Shown here piece after piece: positions 10,383-20,525 of a stretch of 64,000 nt of DNA (within the stretch, counting starts at the first letter, position 1; each line of letters opens with the position of its first letter). The position numbers and the translations under genes were made by a program. The notes beneath the pieces were generated by a model. That model was given only the letters and a program-made list of their open reading frames with translations, was not told the DNA's origin and did not search any database. This stretch comes from Bradyrhizobium sp. CCGE-LA001 (GTDB lineage Bacteria > Pseudomonadota > Alphaproteobacteria > Rhizobiales > Xanthobacteraceae): assembly GCF_000296215.2 (NCBI RefSeq), contig NZ_CP013949.1:6503501-6567500 (forward strand), in the 5' to 3' direction.

Positions 10383-11360
10383 TCATGTTGAAGCGTAACC
10401 CGCGTTGGCGAGGTAGTTGGCGTATTCCTCTGGCGTGAAGCAGTCCAGCAAGCCGATGCGTTTCCGGGTAACCTCTATGCTTCGCTCGGCTGCTTTTCGG
10501 AGTAGGGATTTTGCTTCGCAAAGACTTGCTCGATCGGATTCAGGTCGGGGCGGTAGGGCGGCAGGAAGAACAGCTTTGCGCCGACGGGCGGATAGAGCGT
10601 CGCACGGCATTTCCCTTGTGACTGCCGAGATTGTCGATGATGGCAACATCGCCTGGCTTAAACGAGGGAACCAGCACCTGCTCGACAAGCCACGAAGCTT
10701 CGCCGTTGATCGGCCCATCGGTCACACAGGGAGCGCTGACACGGTCGTGGCGCAGCGCCGCGAGGAAGGTCAAGGTCCGTCAGCGGCCGTGAGGCGCCTT
10801 TGAGACTTGGGCCAAGACCAACATGACGCGCACCCACGGCCGCGCGCGCCGCGGCGAGCGGCTGGTCGTCAATGATGAAGACCAGACGGGAGGGCTCAAG
10901 TCCCACTTAATAGTTTTTCCACTGTGCTCGCCGCCCGGCGACATCGGGGCGACCCTGCTCGCTGGCGTGCAGGCTTTTTATTGAAGACTGTGCCTTCGTG
11001 CTCGAAGAAGTTTAACCGCGTAGTAGCTGACCTTTGATCCCGCATTCTCCCAGCTCTGCAAGCAGCGCGCGCAAGGTGATGTCCGGTTGCTCAGTAAGCC
11101 GCTAGAGCCGTCAATTCCGTTCAGAACACAGGACGTACGGACGACGGCCGTCCATTGGCCGGGCCGCGGCGCTTCCAATCGCGCGATATCGCTGTGACCA
11201 CTTCACTTCTGAAAATTGAGCGGCGGCTTTCGCCAGCCGCCACCGCGGCAACGACCCGCTCGAGCAAATCAAGCGAATAGGCTCGTCCCATCGGATGCTG
11301 GCCTCCAGCCCAGTAAGCATCTTGAATCAGTACCTACTGATTCGGAATCCCCAATCGACT
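10383..11360 (-). pseudogene. Second IS630-family element, heavily degraded
   Basis: On the minus strand, pieces of an IS630 transposase are found in order: KWSQRYRAIGSAA near 11190, a KVSYYAV segment near 11020, VFIIDDQPLA near 10870 where the first DDE block should be, TFLAALRHDRVSAPCVTDGPINGE near 10765 and VAIIDNLGSHKGNAV near 10640. The frame ends with EEYANYLANAGYAST near 10390. The outer edge near 11290-11360 carries the same end sequence as the element at 2865, inverted. Multiple frameshifts and a damaged catalytic block make it inactive. Confidence 0.8.
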
Positions 11361-11399
11361 CAGCCTCAGACGATCATGCTCTAGGGGGTAATCTTAGGA

Positions 11400-11900
11400 G
11401 CAGCGCTAAGACGATTTCGCGGGCACAGGTGATCACATCGGTCGAGCGGCGGCTGCCGGTCGAGATTGCGCCGACTGTACCGCCGCGGGATGCGGCCGAA
11501 GCCTCATTGGTGAGGGCGCCGGCGGGGCGACGAAGCAGCCAGGGCATCATCGAGATTGTTCTTGGTAGCGGAGATCGCATCCGTGTCGAGGGCGACGTTG
11601 ATGGTGGCGCCTGCGTCGAGCTCTCGATGCTCTGGCGCGTCGATGATCCCGGTTCCGGCAGGCGCGCGAGTGTGGTTCGCGACAGGCTACACGGCTAAGC
11701 GCAGAGGCTTCCCGTCGTTGGCACTCCAGGTGCGGGTGCTGCGCAAAGACCCGCTCGGCGGTCATGTCTGTCTTCCGCGCACCGATTCAGCGGCAACCGA
11801 TGGCCAGATGAACCCCTTCTTGAGCCTTCTAATAATGCATGCTCCCTGGCCATCACGCCAGATCAACTTCTCAAGATCGCTGCGGCGGCCGACGATCTCG
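11400..11900 (+). pseudogene. IS66 accessory genes (tnpA 3' end, tnpB 5' part), decayed
   Basis: The first half encodes the C-terminus of the small IS66 protein TnpA (GIIEIVLGSGDRIRVEGDVD), and from 11646 a new frame encodes the start of TnpB (MIPVPAGARVWFATGYT), then RRGFPSLALQVRVLRKDPLGGHV before the frame is lost. These correspond to the intact genes at 22067 and 22474 but come from a different, more decayed copy. No tnpC follows. Confidence 0.7.
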
Positions 11901-11985
11901 CCGGGCTTTCCATTGATTAAGTTCAACGAGAAATAGGTCTAAGGGAGGCGACCGACGTGGCAGGCATAAGCATTTGGTACTGTGG

Positions 11986-12447
11986 CTATATCGTCCGACT
12001 AATTATGGACACGCCTACGCAAATGAACGCGATGCCAACTAGCCTCGCCAGGGGTATTTCTTCGCCAAGTAGAAGAACACCGAATACGGCTGCGATTACG
12101 TAGCCCATCGATAGCATTGGATACGCAACACTAACCTGATGGCTTGAGAGCACAGCTAACCAGAATATAATCCCGACGAAATAACACGCCAAGCCGCTCC
12201 AAAGATAGACGTTGCTCACGATCATCCGAAGGCATGCTAGCGGCTCCCCGATGGACAGTATGGGACCAAGCGTCAGCATAGCCTTACGCAAAGCAACTTG
12301 AGCCAATGCATTCAGGCTTACGCTAAAAACAATCAGTGTGAACGATGAAGAGGTCAAGGTGCGCTCTTGGTCGCGGATGGTTTTCAAGCTAAATATGGCT
12401 CCCAGTCCTTGCGCAAGAAATACGGCAAGCCAACCGACAACAAACAT
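11986..12447 (-). CDS. Small DMT/EamA-type membrane transporter
   Basis: The 153-residue protein has four or five hydrophobic helices and the pattern of small EamA/SMR-like proteins such as ArnE/ArnF: an early NALAQVALRKAM helix, a central LACYFVGIIFWLAVLS helix, the VSVAYPMLSMGYVIAAVFGVLLLGE region with a small-residue packed helix, and a final LVGIAFICVGVSIIS helix. ArnE/F-type proteins flip undecaprenyl-linked sugars; that role here is inferred from the neighbouring GT-C-like and UbiA-type genes. The N-terminal 25-30 residues look unlike the family, so an internal start is possible. It stands alone on the minus strand. Confidence 0.7.
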   Translation of the reverse strand: MFVVGWLAVFLAQGLGAIFSLKTIRDQERTLTSSSFTLIVFSVSLNALAQVALRKAMLTLGPILSIGEPLACLRMIVSNVYLWSGLACYFVGIIFWLAVLSSHQVSVAYPMLSMGYVIAAVFGVLLLGEEIPLARLVGIAFICVGVSIISRTI

Positions 12448-13353
12448 CCGTACTCATTGATAATCACCCCCTCGGGCGACCTGGCGCAAGAAATAGGTGC
12501 CAGCGGCTAGGGGCAGCAAAGGAGATACGTCGGCATACGAAGACCAGAACCGCAGCTACCTCAACCCTTTCTGCCGTCCGCGTAGAGGCGTCTCATGCCG
12601 CAGGATATAAGCTTGAGGATCTTTTAACTGCCCGGAGCCGCGCAATCTCCTCCAAGAAGTGGTAGGTGCTATCACTCGGTCCAGGAGACCGAACTTTGGA
12701 TCACCCAGAGCTTGAGTTTTGCGCCTCTGTCACGTTAGCCGGCTGGTTGCGCGGACATGGTTTGCAACAAAACCGGCCGTTGATTGCCGGTCGCGCCTCC
12801 TACATGGCAAAGCAAAACTGGCGCTACAAGTCCCCGTCAGACTGTGGACGATCTCCAAATTGCCCGTTCAACTCGTAGCCATAATACTGTCGATTCCAGA
12901 GCTTCCATGCCCACCCTTTCCTCACCGCGGGGCTTCGGAATAATCTCGATGCGTCCGGTTCGCCTAGATCAACCGCGAGCAAGCCAGCTCATCACGCGCT
13001 CGCCGATACCTCGCTCAAACAATTGTCGAACTTGCCAATTTGTCTCGCGAAGATGATCTACGTTAGGCCTGACGGCGCTAACTGTTGTTTCGCTGTGCCG
13101 GAAGTGCAGCGTTGCTTTAGCTGGAACGCAAGTAGTCGCTAGGACGGCCCAAAGCGCTTCCGCCGGGTGGCAATCAAGATGACGACTTCGCTCCCTCAGG
13201 TTATCGGTATTCATCGAGAACCCAACGCTTTGCGGACTTGCCAGTGCTTAACACGTAGCACTGTCTACCCCTCACGTGTGGTAGGGCTCACCGCCTTTAC
13301 TAATTGCCGATCTGCATTTATCACCTATTGCGCAATCTCTGCGCAGGTCTCCA
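12448..13353. other. 900-bp stretch without recognisable gene
   Basis: Only short overlapping frames on both strands, none with recognisable motifs or a good ribosome binding site. It may contain the promoter of the methyltransferase gene at 13354 and old IS debris, but nothing can be assigned. Confidence 0.4.
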
Positions 13354-14115
13354 ATGATTGATAGCGCCCCCGATCGCCGCCAAATCGGCAGTGAATTTTC
13401 GCACGACGAGTTCGATGAGCTCTTTCCGCCAGGTTATGAGCGACACTACTGGCACTGCGCACGTAGCGCCATTGTGAAGAGTTATGCTCACACATTTTGT
13501 GGCCTCGGCGATACGCTACTAGAAATCGGTACTGCGCGAGGTCACTATGTTAGGGTCTTACGGAAAGCCGGCTTCGACGCATACGGCTGCGACCTTGGTG
13601 ATCCATGGGTTCACGAGGAGGCGAGACCGTTTGTGTTTCCGCAAACTGATTTCGCAGAGCTCGATAAGGATCTGCGCAACCGAGTCACCACGGTTCTGCT
13701 CCTGGACGTCCTTGAACACGTCGAGCAGCCGGTCAAATTCATCGAAGCAATGTTTCGTGCCCTTCCGTCGCTGCGTTTGTTGATCATCACATTGCCAGCG
13801 CGACAAGAGATCTGGTCGAATTTTGATGAACACTACCGTCACTTCCTACGCTACGATGTTAATGAACTTCGCAAACTGGCGCTTCGGTCTCGACTTTCAA
13901 TTAGATCCTACAGTTACTTCTTCCACGCTTTGTATGTTCCTACGTTGTTCCTGAAGAAAATGGGCATAAAGCGAATGACCACGTTTCGCGCGCCCAAAGC
14001 GGCCTGGATAGATGAGCTGTTAGGAATTGCGTTTTGGGTGGAAAGCCGCATTTTGCCGAAGAATGTCTACGGCACGTCACTGATCTCCGTCTGCAGCAAA
14101 GATTCTTCGATCTGA
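13354..14115 (+). CDS. Class I SAM-dependent methyltransferase
   Basis: The 253-residue product shows the Rossmann methyltransferase motifs in order: motif I LLEIGTARGHY at residues 55-65 (SAM-binding loop), an acidic residue at the end of the next strand (GCDLGDP), and motif IV LLLDVLEHVEQP near 115-126, the signature of the Methyltransf_11/23 type group. The C-terminal 90 residues are basic and hydrophobic (HALYVPTLFLKKMG), which could bind a membrane or lipid-linked substrate. Substrate unknown. It lies among envelope-type genes and its frame is intact, so a sugar or lipid O-methylation is plausible but not shown. Confidence 0.75.
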   Translation: MIDSAPDRRQIGSEFSHDEFDELFPPGYERHYWHCARSAIVKSYAHTFCGLGDTLLEIGTARGHYVRVLRKAGFDAYGCDLGDPWVHEEARPFVFPQTDFAELDKDLRNRVTTVLLLDVLEHVEQPVKFIEAMFRALPSLRLLIITLPARQEIWSNFDEHYRHFLRYDVNELRKLALRSRLSIRSYSYFFHALYVPTLFLKKMGIKRMTTFRAPKAAWIDELLGIAFWVESRILPKNVYGTSLISVCSKDSSI

Positions 14116-14269
14116 GAAATCCAGCGCGTCTATCGGCTCGCGTGACGTCCTCACCGACATCGACCTAGATGAGCCGTCCTCTTGATCCATTCCGTTGGCA
14201 ACGTCACATAGCCAAGCCTTTTTCGCCAAGGTCCATCGCGACGCAACCGATGGCAGTGACGGAAAGGGA

Positions 14270-14550
14270 ACTATGGTGCCGACGCTCCCTGAGCGGAGGA
14301 TGCCGGCGGTGCAGGCGTCCAGTTCCTCTCGCAACACTCCTGCAGCCAGCTTTGCGGCATGTTGGCGATGCGCGCAAAGACGTCGGGGCGAGCCAGGCTT
14401 TCGGGTCGGTGTTGTTGAAGCGCGCCATTATACTGAGCGTCGCGATCTCGCGGCCGGCTCGGCGTCGCGATCAGAGCTGGCGAAAAACCATGCCTTTCTT
14501 CCCAGCGAAGAACCGAGAGCGCTCGCTCTAACGCTTCGGTGGACGGCACT
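14270..14550 (-). pseudogene. IS66 tnpC C-terminal fragment
   Basis: Two minus-strand frames together give the end of an IS66 TnpC transposase: DPKAWLA joined to DVFARIANMPQSW and a C-terminal NWTP, matching the family pattern in which DPQAWLADVLARI is followed by a LLPWNW tail. A frameshift separates the halves and nothing upstream survives. Confidence 0.6.
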
Positions 14551-14615
14551 TACAGTCCACATGCCAAGAATAATGTGGTTTCAGTCGGCGTGTGAGGTAG
14601 TAGCGAAGGAGACGC

Positions 14616-15686
14616 CTAAATCTTCTGCTTGTTCTTCAGACACGAGGCGACCGAAAGGCGCATGCCCTCTCGCAAGGCGATCTTGGGCGCATAGCCGAGC
14701 ACTTTTTTGGCCTTCGCGATATCGCAGACAATTGTCTTGTTCATCTCGGACAGGACATGGATCTTCTGGTGATAAATGCCAACATATTGAAGGGCTGCAT
14801 CGAGCATCGTTGCGACTTCGCCTACAAAGCTCGGCAGACGGACCATGTTGGGCTTGACTCTCATGCCGAAATCTTCATGCAGGACCTTGCCTACGGTTTC
14901 GACGATCTCGTTCATGGTGTACGATGTCTCGTCAGCAAGCCAAAAAATCTCGCCCGCAGCATCTTTCGTAGCTGCGGCAAGCAGGATGCCCTGCGCCAGA
15001 TTGTCCGTATAGCCCATCGAGCGGCGGTTCCGTCCTGTTCCAACGATGGGAAACTTGCCTTCCTTGATCATCTTAAGAAAGAGCGTTTGCCTCGACGGCT
15101 GGTCAGGTCCGTAAAACCAGGGCGCACGTACGATGACAGTTTCCGTTGAACTACCAACTGCGATTTCAGCACGCAGCGCCTTTTCCATCAGCATCTTGGA
15201 GCGGCCATATCCCATATATGGATTGTAGGGGCTTTTCTCTGTGAATCTGTGGTCCGGATGTGGGTTGCAGCCTACCGGCGAATTCGACGAGATGACAATC
15301 GCGCGCCGCACCCTTGCTTTTTGCGCTGCCGTAAGCAGATTGATCGTGCCTTGCGTGTTGACCGCTTCGAACTCAGCAACCGTCTTGGGATGAACGACCC
15401 CAGCCGTGTGGATCAATATGGCGTTTTCGGCATCGGTGACGAATGCACGAATCGCTTCCATATCCCGGACGTCGCCTGTCACGATTTCCGCGCCCTTTTC
15501 ACGCAGCTGCGACACGTCTTCTCCCGCAAGCACCAGCGCCCTTACTCGGAAGCCCCCGGTCGCGATAAGTTGAGCTCCCGGCAATCCTGTTGTCAGCGCT
15601 GCCGCAATGCGTCCGCCCAGCCATCCGGCGCCTCCCGTCAGAAGCACTAGGGGCGCATTCAGCGTTACCCGTCTTATCTCGTGCAC
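14616..15686 (-). CDS. NAD-dependent epimerase/dehydratase (extended SDR)
   Basis: The start chosen is GTG at 15686, because GGAGG lies about eight bases upstream and overlaps the stop codon of the preceding gene; a longer ATG frame would invade that gene by 77 bases. The 356-residue product carries the extended-SDR nucleotide motif TGGAGWLG near residues 17-24 and the catalytic YxxxK pair near Y160/K164 (MGYGRSK), with serines just upstream. It most resembles 3-beta-hydroxysteroid dehydrogenase or nucleotide-sugar epimerase types. Its tight coupling to a GMC oxidoreductase suggests that the two act on the same, perhaps lipidic or polyprenyl-linked, substrate (inference). Confidence 0.8.
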   Translation of the reverse strand: MHEIRRVTLNAPLVLLTGGAGWLGGRIAAALTTGLPGAQLIATGGFRVRALVLAGEDVSQLREKGAEIVTGDVRDMEAIRAFVTDAENAILIHTAGVVHPKTVAEFEAVNTQGTINLLTAAQKARVRRAIVISSNSPVGCNPHPDHRFTEKSPYNPYMGYGRSKMLMEKALRAEIAVGSSTETVIVRAPWFYGPDQPSRQTLFLKMIKEGKFPIVGTGRNRRSMGYTDNLAQGILLAAATKDAAGEIFWLADETSYTMNEIVETVGKVLHEDFGMRVKPNMVRLPSFVGEVATMLDAALQYVGIYHQKIHVLSEMNKTIVCDIAKAKKVLGYAPKIALREGMRLSVASCLKNKQKI

Positions 15687-15690
15687 TTTG

Positions 15691-17223
15691 CTAACCTCCG
15701 GAATTTCTGTCCCTTGCGGCTGCCCGGGCGTGTTCTTGGGCCGAATGACAGAGTGCAGCCTCCGCAACCCGGAATGCCAAGGCCATGATAGTCATTTGAG
15801 GATTGACGCCTGGCGCGTCTGGAATGAGGCTGCCATCAGCAACAAAGAGGTTTTCGACGCCGCGCACCCGGCCGAAGCTGTCGACCGCGCATGCATTCTG
15901 ATCCTCGCCAAGCGGACAGCTGGAAAACAAGTGCACCGTCATCAGGTTCGTTGACCCTTTTGGCAGATGCTTATCCCGAAATTCATCCACCTGATCGGCG
16001 CTGGTCCAGCCCCCATGGCCAGATATGCTTGGGAACACCTTCCGTGCGCCGGCTGCAAACATCGCTTGGCCAACGCGCGAGAGAACCTGACCTAAAGCAA
16101 TCCAGTCCTCAGGGGCGAGGTGGAAACTGACAAGCGGCTCGTTGAGACCTGGAAGGGATCTCACTGAGCCCACCCCGCGGGGCCGTATCATGCCGTAGTA
16201 TGAGCCGCAAAAACGCCACTCCTGCATCAGATCCCCGCGATTGGTCCAGTCTTCCGCAAGCGAGAGGCCAAATACCGCGGGCGTGAACACCGATCCACCG
16301 ATGCGTTGTTCTGGCATAAACTCGGTAATTGCCGTCAGAGGAAGCCGCGACTGATGCGCATCGACAGGGTCGTCAAACAGAGCCGTTGCCTTGATTGTCG
16401 GGTGGAAGCGCAGTGTATTTCCGATTCGTTCACGCAGTCCTGAGCAGCGCAAAAGCGCCGGCGTGTGAATTGCACCCGCGCAGACGAAGACCATATTGGC
16501 TCTTACGCGCACTAACAGAGCTTGTCCGCCGGCATCGCGTGACTGAGCAAGAACTTCTGTAGCTCGGCTCTTTTCAATTCGTATCTTCTTCACACGCGTG
16601 TGCGCCAGCAGCCGCATGCCGCAGCTCACCGCCTTTGGCAGGAGTGTCACTGCCATGGACTGCTTGGCACCGTGCGGACATACATAGGAACATCGGTTGG
16701 CGCCTTTGCAATCACGTTGCGCACGCTTCAGCTCCGAAACCTTCCAGCCGAGCGCTTCGCCTCCCTCGCGCAGAATGTCGGTGGCACGTCCGAGTGAACC
16801 GGACGTCAGGCTTGCATTTACCGCCTTCTCGGCACGCTCGTAGTATGGCGCCAGTTCGCCCGGCGTAAAATTCTCGATTTTATTCGCCTTGCGCCATTGA
16901 TCAATGAGATCGCTATCAACACGCTGCGTGATAGCGCTGTTGATTTCAGTTCCTCCCCCGACGCAGCAGCCTTCCACGTACGTAATGGGGGGGCGACCAG
17001 CAGCGGCGGTTATTCCTCCGCCGCGCCAGGCCGCAGAGAATGCATCGACTGCGAGCGGAGAAGCAGATGATGAAGGGACGTGCTTACCTTCTTCAAGCAT
17101 GATCACAGATAAGCCGGCAGCTGTTAGCACATGCGCGACGCTGGCACCGCCCGCACCCGAGCCGATAACGACCGCATCTGCTTCCAAGTGCAGTGCGCTG
17201 CTCGGATGAAAACTGCCTTTCAT
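15691..17223 (-). CDS. GMC-family FAD-dependent oxidoreductase
   Basis: The 510-residue protein begins with an FAD-binding GSGAGG motif (G21-x-G23-x-x-G26), has the GMC VEGCCVGGGTEINSA-type region near 90, and a cysteine-containing segment (CKGANRCSYVCPHGAKQS) typical of the long-chain alcohol oxidase/cholesterol oxidase-like branch. The C-terminal GMC domain ends with FVADGSLIPDAPGVNPQMT. Such enzymes oxidise alcohol groups with FAD. Its ATG lies four bases after the TGA of the upstream gene, and its own stop overlaps the Shine-Dalgarno of the SDR gene downstream, so the three genes form a translationally coupled operon. The substrate is not known; long-chain or lipid-linked alcohols fit the family branch. 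Confidence 0.85.
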   Translation of the reverse strand: MKGSFHPSSALHLEADAVVIGSGAGGASVAHVLTAAGLSVIMLEEGKHVPSSSASPLAVDAFSAAWRGGGITAAAGRPPITYVEGCCVGGGTEINSAITQRVDSDLIDQWRKANKIENFTPGELAPYYERAEKAVNASLTSGSLGRATDILREGGEALGWKVSELKRAQRDCKGANRCSYVCPHGAKQSMAVTLLPKAVSCGMRLLAHTRVKKIRIEKSRATEVLAQSRDAGGQALLVRVRANMVFVCAGAIHTPALLRCSGLRERIGNTLRFHPTIKATALFDDPVDAHQSRLPLTAITEFMPEQRIGGSVFTPAVFGLSLAEDWTNRGDLMQEWRFCGSYYGMIRPRGVGSVRSLPGLNEPLVSFHLAPEDWIALGQVLSRVGQAMFAAGARKVFPSISGHGGWTSADQVDEFRDKHLPKGSTNLMTVHLFSSCPLGEDQNACAVDSFGRVRGVENLFVADGSLIPDAPGVNPQMTIMALAFRVAEAALCHSAQEHARAAARDRNSGG

Positions 17224-17226
17224 GCT

Positions 17227-17601
17227 TCAATTCCGCACAGGCCGCACGGTCAACAGCTTTGCTGCTACGGGCGGCCGTTCGTAAAACGCAAGTAGAACCA
17301 TTGAGCGATAAAGGCGCACGACGGAGCTGATGGGACCGGGGGATCTCTGCATGAGAGTATAAAACATCTCTGCCCGTAACGCGCTTACCAATGGCCCCCC
17401 CGCGCCTGCTGAAATAAAAACGATGCAAAGGCTAAGGAAAATCGAAGCGCTTCGAATTGCCAAGCGAATATGAAAGGGCGCGCCTGCAATGGCTCGTGTG
17501 ACGCTTGCCGTAACTTCAATTACTATTGCTGATTTATTTTCTCCGTCGAGCAAAGGCCACGCGGGTATCAGTGTTGGCACGAGCACTCGATCAAATACCA
17601 T
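17227..17601 (-). CDS. Small membrane-associated protein, operon leader
   Basis: The ATG at 17601 is preceded by GAGGAGAC. The 124-residue product has one clear membrane helix (SIFLSLCIVFISAGAGG) in the middle and an amphipathic C-terminal half containing a PGPISSVVRLYRSMVLLAFYE stretch. No family was recognised. Its position directly ahead of the GMC gene, with the GMC start four bases after its TGA, suggests it is an accessory or membrane-anchoring subunit of that dehydrogenase, by analogy with the small subunits of other GMC dehydrogenases. A further 83-codon frame runs up to position 17602 but has no features that make it convincing. Confidence 0.6.
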   Translation of the reverse strand: MVFDRVLVPTLIPAWPLLDGENKSAIVIEVTASVTRAIAGAPFHIRLAIRSASIFLSLCIVFISAGAGGPLVSALRAEMFYTLMQRSPGPISSVVRLYRSMVLLAFYERPPVAAKLLTVRPVRN

Positions 17602-17863
17602 CTAAGTCTCCTCAACCCGGAAAATCAACACCGGCCAAGACGCCCCGCGATTACGAAGCTGGAAGCCATTAATCCGGATAAGCGACAGACACCACCATGG
17701 GTGCCTCTGCCAAAGGTGGTTGAGCTTACCAGCCCGTCTATAAAGCCGGGCGGCGAATCGTTTTCGGCCTCGGGTGGTAGTGAAATCTGGCTGCATCTTC
17801 ACTAATAGGTTGCCCTTACTCGAAGTCGAGCCCGCGGCTACGACCTGGATCAACGGTGTCGGT

Positions 17864-18910
17864 TCATTCCGGGATCATCCGCAATGCATAGGGAAGCAGT
17901 GACAGTATCTTCTGTTTGACAGGCGACTTATGGTGTGACGCTCCGCTCTTACGCAGAGTTAACTTGTTGGCCCGATACCAGTCATAGCTATGGATGATCA
18001 TTTGGGAATTAGAGTATTTCGGTGCATACTCGAGCTCTCTTTGAGCTTTGGAAATATCGAAATACATTGACCGCCCATACATCAGAGAATGGTAGGGCCC
18101 CAATGGCGAGAGGCCGAGCGCACTTGCCAAATTTGCTGCAAGCGCAGCCGGTCTCATCGGAATAGATTTGATCCGGCTTCCGGTTCCGGCATGGTCTATG
18201 ACTGCCTGTAGAAGTTCACGCATTGTACCAAATTCGGCCGCGCCGATATTGTATTCTGCAGAGCCCCGCACATTTGACGCCGCAATACATGCCGAGGCCA
18301 AGTCATCTGAGTGAACGAACTGATATGTGTTATTTCCGTCAGCTAGAACAGGCACATCGAGGCCCCGTTCAATCCAGTCAAACAGGATCTGTACGATGCC
18401 AAGACGGCCATGCCCAAGGATAGTTCTCGGACGCACGATCGCCACATCCAAATTATGGCGTGGTAGTGCTAGCTTGCAGATAACTTCTCCTGCAAGTTTT
18501 GCGCGTCCGTAATCTTCGGCAGGATTGGGTTCCGTCCTCTCTGTGATGGGATTAGATTTCGGAGCGCCGAAAACGGCACTGGAAGAAGTATATATCAGCT
18601 TCTCGACTCCTGCCGCAGCCGACTCGTCCACAATGATCTGAGTGCCATCTTTGTTGACAGCCCAGAATAAGTCTACATCTTTGGCTAATGGGACTTGGGC
18701 AACATTGTGGAATACCTTGTTCACCCCGAAGAGCGCCTGCTTGACAGCGTTGCGATCTAGAATCGTGCCCTTATGAAACTCAAGATTCGGATGAGTGAAA
18801 TCGGGGAAATTGAGATCAAACACGCGAACGTGGGTTCCTTCCGCAAGCAGCTGTTTGCTCAACACTTGCCCAAAATATCCGGAGCCGCCGGTGACTAAAG
18901 CTGTACTCAC
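17864..18910 (-). CDS. NAD-dependent epimerase/dehydratase (extended SDR), second
   Basis: A complete 348-residue extended SDR. TGGSGYFG at residues 7-14 binds NAD(P); SSS near 109-111 and Y134/K138 (DYGRAK) form the catalytic set. Overall it resembles UDP-glucose 4-epimerase and 3-beta-HSD-like members. The last 40 residues are basic (SGASHHKSPVKQKILSLLP). It is on the same strand as the GMC operon but about 260 bases upstream of it, so it may share a promoter or be transcribed separately. Nucleotide-sugar or polyprenyl-phospho-sugar epimerisation is a reasonable but unproven role. Confidence 0.8.
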   Translation of the reverse strand: MSTALVTGGSGYFGQVLSKQLLAEGTHVRVFDLNFPDFTHPNLEFHKGTILDRNAVKQALFGVNKVFHNVAQVPLAKDVDLFWAVNKDGTQIIVDESAAAGVEKLIYTSSSAVFGAPKSNPITERTEPNPAEDYGRAKLAGEVICKLALPRHNLDVAIVRPRTILGHGRLGIVQILFDWIERGLDVPVLADGNNTYQFVHSDDLASACIAASNVRGSAEYNIGAAEFGTMRELLQAVIDHAGTGSRIKSIPMRPAALAANLASALGLSPLGPYHSLMYGRSMYFDISKAQRELEYAPKYSNSQMIIHSYDWYRANKLTLRKSGASHHKSPVKQKILSLLPYALRMIPE

Positions 18911-18986
18911 TGTCTGTGGCCTAAAAGCTGTTGGGGACTGCGCGCCGTCCTCGCTTGAGTTGACACTAGAAGTCTAAGTTTCAAAT

Positions 18987-19067
18987 CTAGTCCGCGCGAC
19001 GTGCTAATGAAGCCAACTTGGAGCTGATGCCAGCCCACCAACACTCATCGATAACTAGAATTCTCAT
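18987..19067 (-). pseudogene. Possible truncated 5' end of a gene (26 codons)
   Basis: GGAGAG lies a few bases before an ATG at 19067 that opens MRILVIDECWWAG, a start like those of nucleotide-sugar or glycosyltransferase proteins, but the frame stops after 26 codons. The strong ribosome site with such a short frame suggests a gene cut off by a deletion just before the SDR gene at 18910. It could also be a leader peptide. Confidence 0.3.
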
Positions 19068-19849
19068 TTTTCTCTCCTCAAAGGGCCGACCGGCACCTGG
19101 CTCAGGTAGAGTCAAATCATACGCATCAGGGCAACTGCAGTGCGTTGCTTCAATCCAGCACGTTCTGTGCCAGACGGACAAGTGCTTATTACCACCCGAT
19201 ACCTTCATGAGTGCCGTGTCGGAAATCCGACATCGTCAGTATGCAGACAAAACCGAACGCCGCTGCGTATAGCCAGAGGCCTATTCGAAACGTAAACGCA
19301 TAAGTCCATCTCACCTACAGATGATGCTTGATTATGAGAGGGTTTGTCCCGGTAGCTCTTAAATGTTTGGTCAGTCGAGCTGGAACGATCTCACTGAACG
19401 CCGCGGGCAAGGAACGGATCCAAGAAACGTCGGACGACGTAATCTCACTGACTCCATCGATCGTGAATTGTTGCTTGGCGGCGTAAGCGATGGCTTGGGA
19501 ACCGGTCGCACCGGCTTCTGAATAGGAGGGCGAGCGTCGAACTCGGGGAGCTTGACCGCAACGTAGTGCCACTGTGAAATCGTGGTTTGCTACCCCGCGA
19601 TCTGTGTGGCTACCGTGTAGACTTTGGCCGTGCCCGTCACCCGGCACTTCTGCAATCCCTGGTCCGCGCGGCTGTCAACTTCCTTAAGCGATCGGTGGCT
19701 TGATGACGCTAGCGCTGTTGGTTTGGCCACCTGTTCAGAGGCTCGGTACGTGTTTCGTTCATGCGCGTGGAGTATTTGCAGCGACAAGCCGAGTGATGAG
19801 CAGATCACCTGCTTGCTTGACAGATCGTTATCAGCGTGGCGGCTGTTGA
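19068..19849. other. Stretch without assignable gene
   Basis: Several frames of 70-165 codons overlap on both strands here but none shows recognisable motifs; the composition is that of IS debris. Confidence 0.35.
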
Positions 19850-20110
19850 ACCCGAAACAAAAAGAAGGTCGGCAAAGACAAGCCGAATACGCCGTGCGGC
19901 CACGCCACCGGCAGCAGCAGTCCCACAAATGGTGGTTTGTCGCTTCGAGAATGGCCGCGGCGGCGAGTGCCTCGAGCATATGGACAACTTTTCCGGTATT
20001 CTGGAGGTCGATGGCGATAAGCCCACACCAGCTCGCTAGGTCGGCGGGCGTTAACGAGGGCGGGACACTGGCCAGCATAAATTGCTCATGTCACAAAGCG
20101 ATTCGACGAA
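19850..20110 (+). pseudogene. Probable IS66 tnpC fragment
   Basis: In one plus frame, PPAAAVPQMVVCRFENGRGG is followed by HMDNFSGILEVDGD, which parallels the IS66 TnpC region where DPPAVVF, a GRGGEH motif and GFTGILQVDGY precede the second catalytic Asp. The match is weak and interrupted; other parts of the transposase are not visible. Confidence 0.4.
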
Positions 20111-20221
20111 CTGTATGCTGATGTCTGCTCTCAACGCTTGGCCCAAAAAACGCCTTGCTACTTTGACCAAAAGGCGACGAACCGTTTGAAGGTATTGCCG
20201 CCCATGGCGTTTGGAAGCTGC

Positions 20222-20449
20222 CTACCTTAGTGGGATTGTATTGAGGAAATAAGCGACAGCTGCTATTGCGGCCTCGATGCCCGCGGGCACGACCGCGATT
20301 GGGTAATTGCCTCTTGTTTCAATAAGGGCACCAGGGCTGGAAAGGCCCTCCGGAGGATAGCCAAAAGCCCGGCGAGGATCCTCACCTGTCTTCAGATGTA
20401 CCTCCTTTTCTTTCGTACCTTCCTTCCGGGTTGTACGAAGTGTATGCAC
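20222..20449 (-). CDS. Small hypothetical protein
   Basis: A 75-codon frame whose first half is charged (TRKEGTKEKEVHLKTGED) and whose second half ends in a hydrophobic segment (AGIEAAIAAVAYFL). No family was recognised and no clear ribosome site is seen, so it may be spurious; it is listed because it fills an otherwise empty interval. Confidence 0.25.
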   Translation of the reverse strand: MHTLRTTRKEGTKEKEVHLKTGEDPRRAFGYPPEGLSSPGALIETRGNYPIAVVPAGIEAAIAAVAYFLNTIPLR

Positions 20450-20525
20450 GCATTATATGTTTAATTCATCGGGGCCGGCTCAGAACTCGCTTAGCCTAGC
20501 CTGGCGATTGGCCGCCACATTTGCA

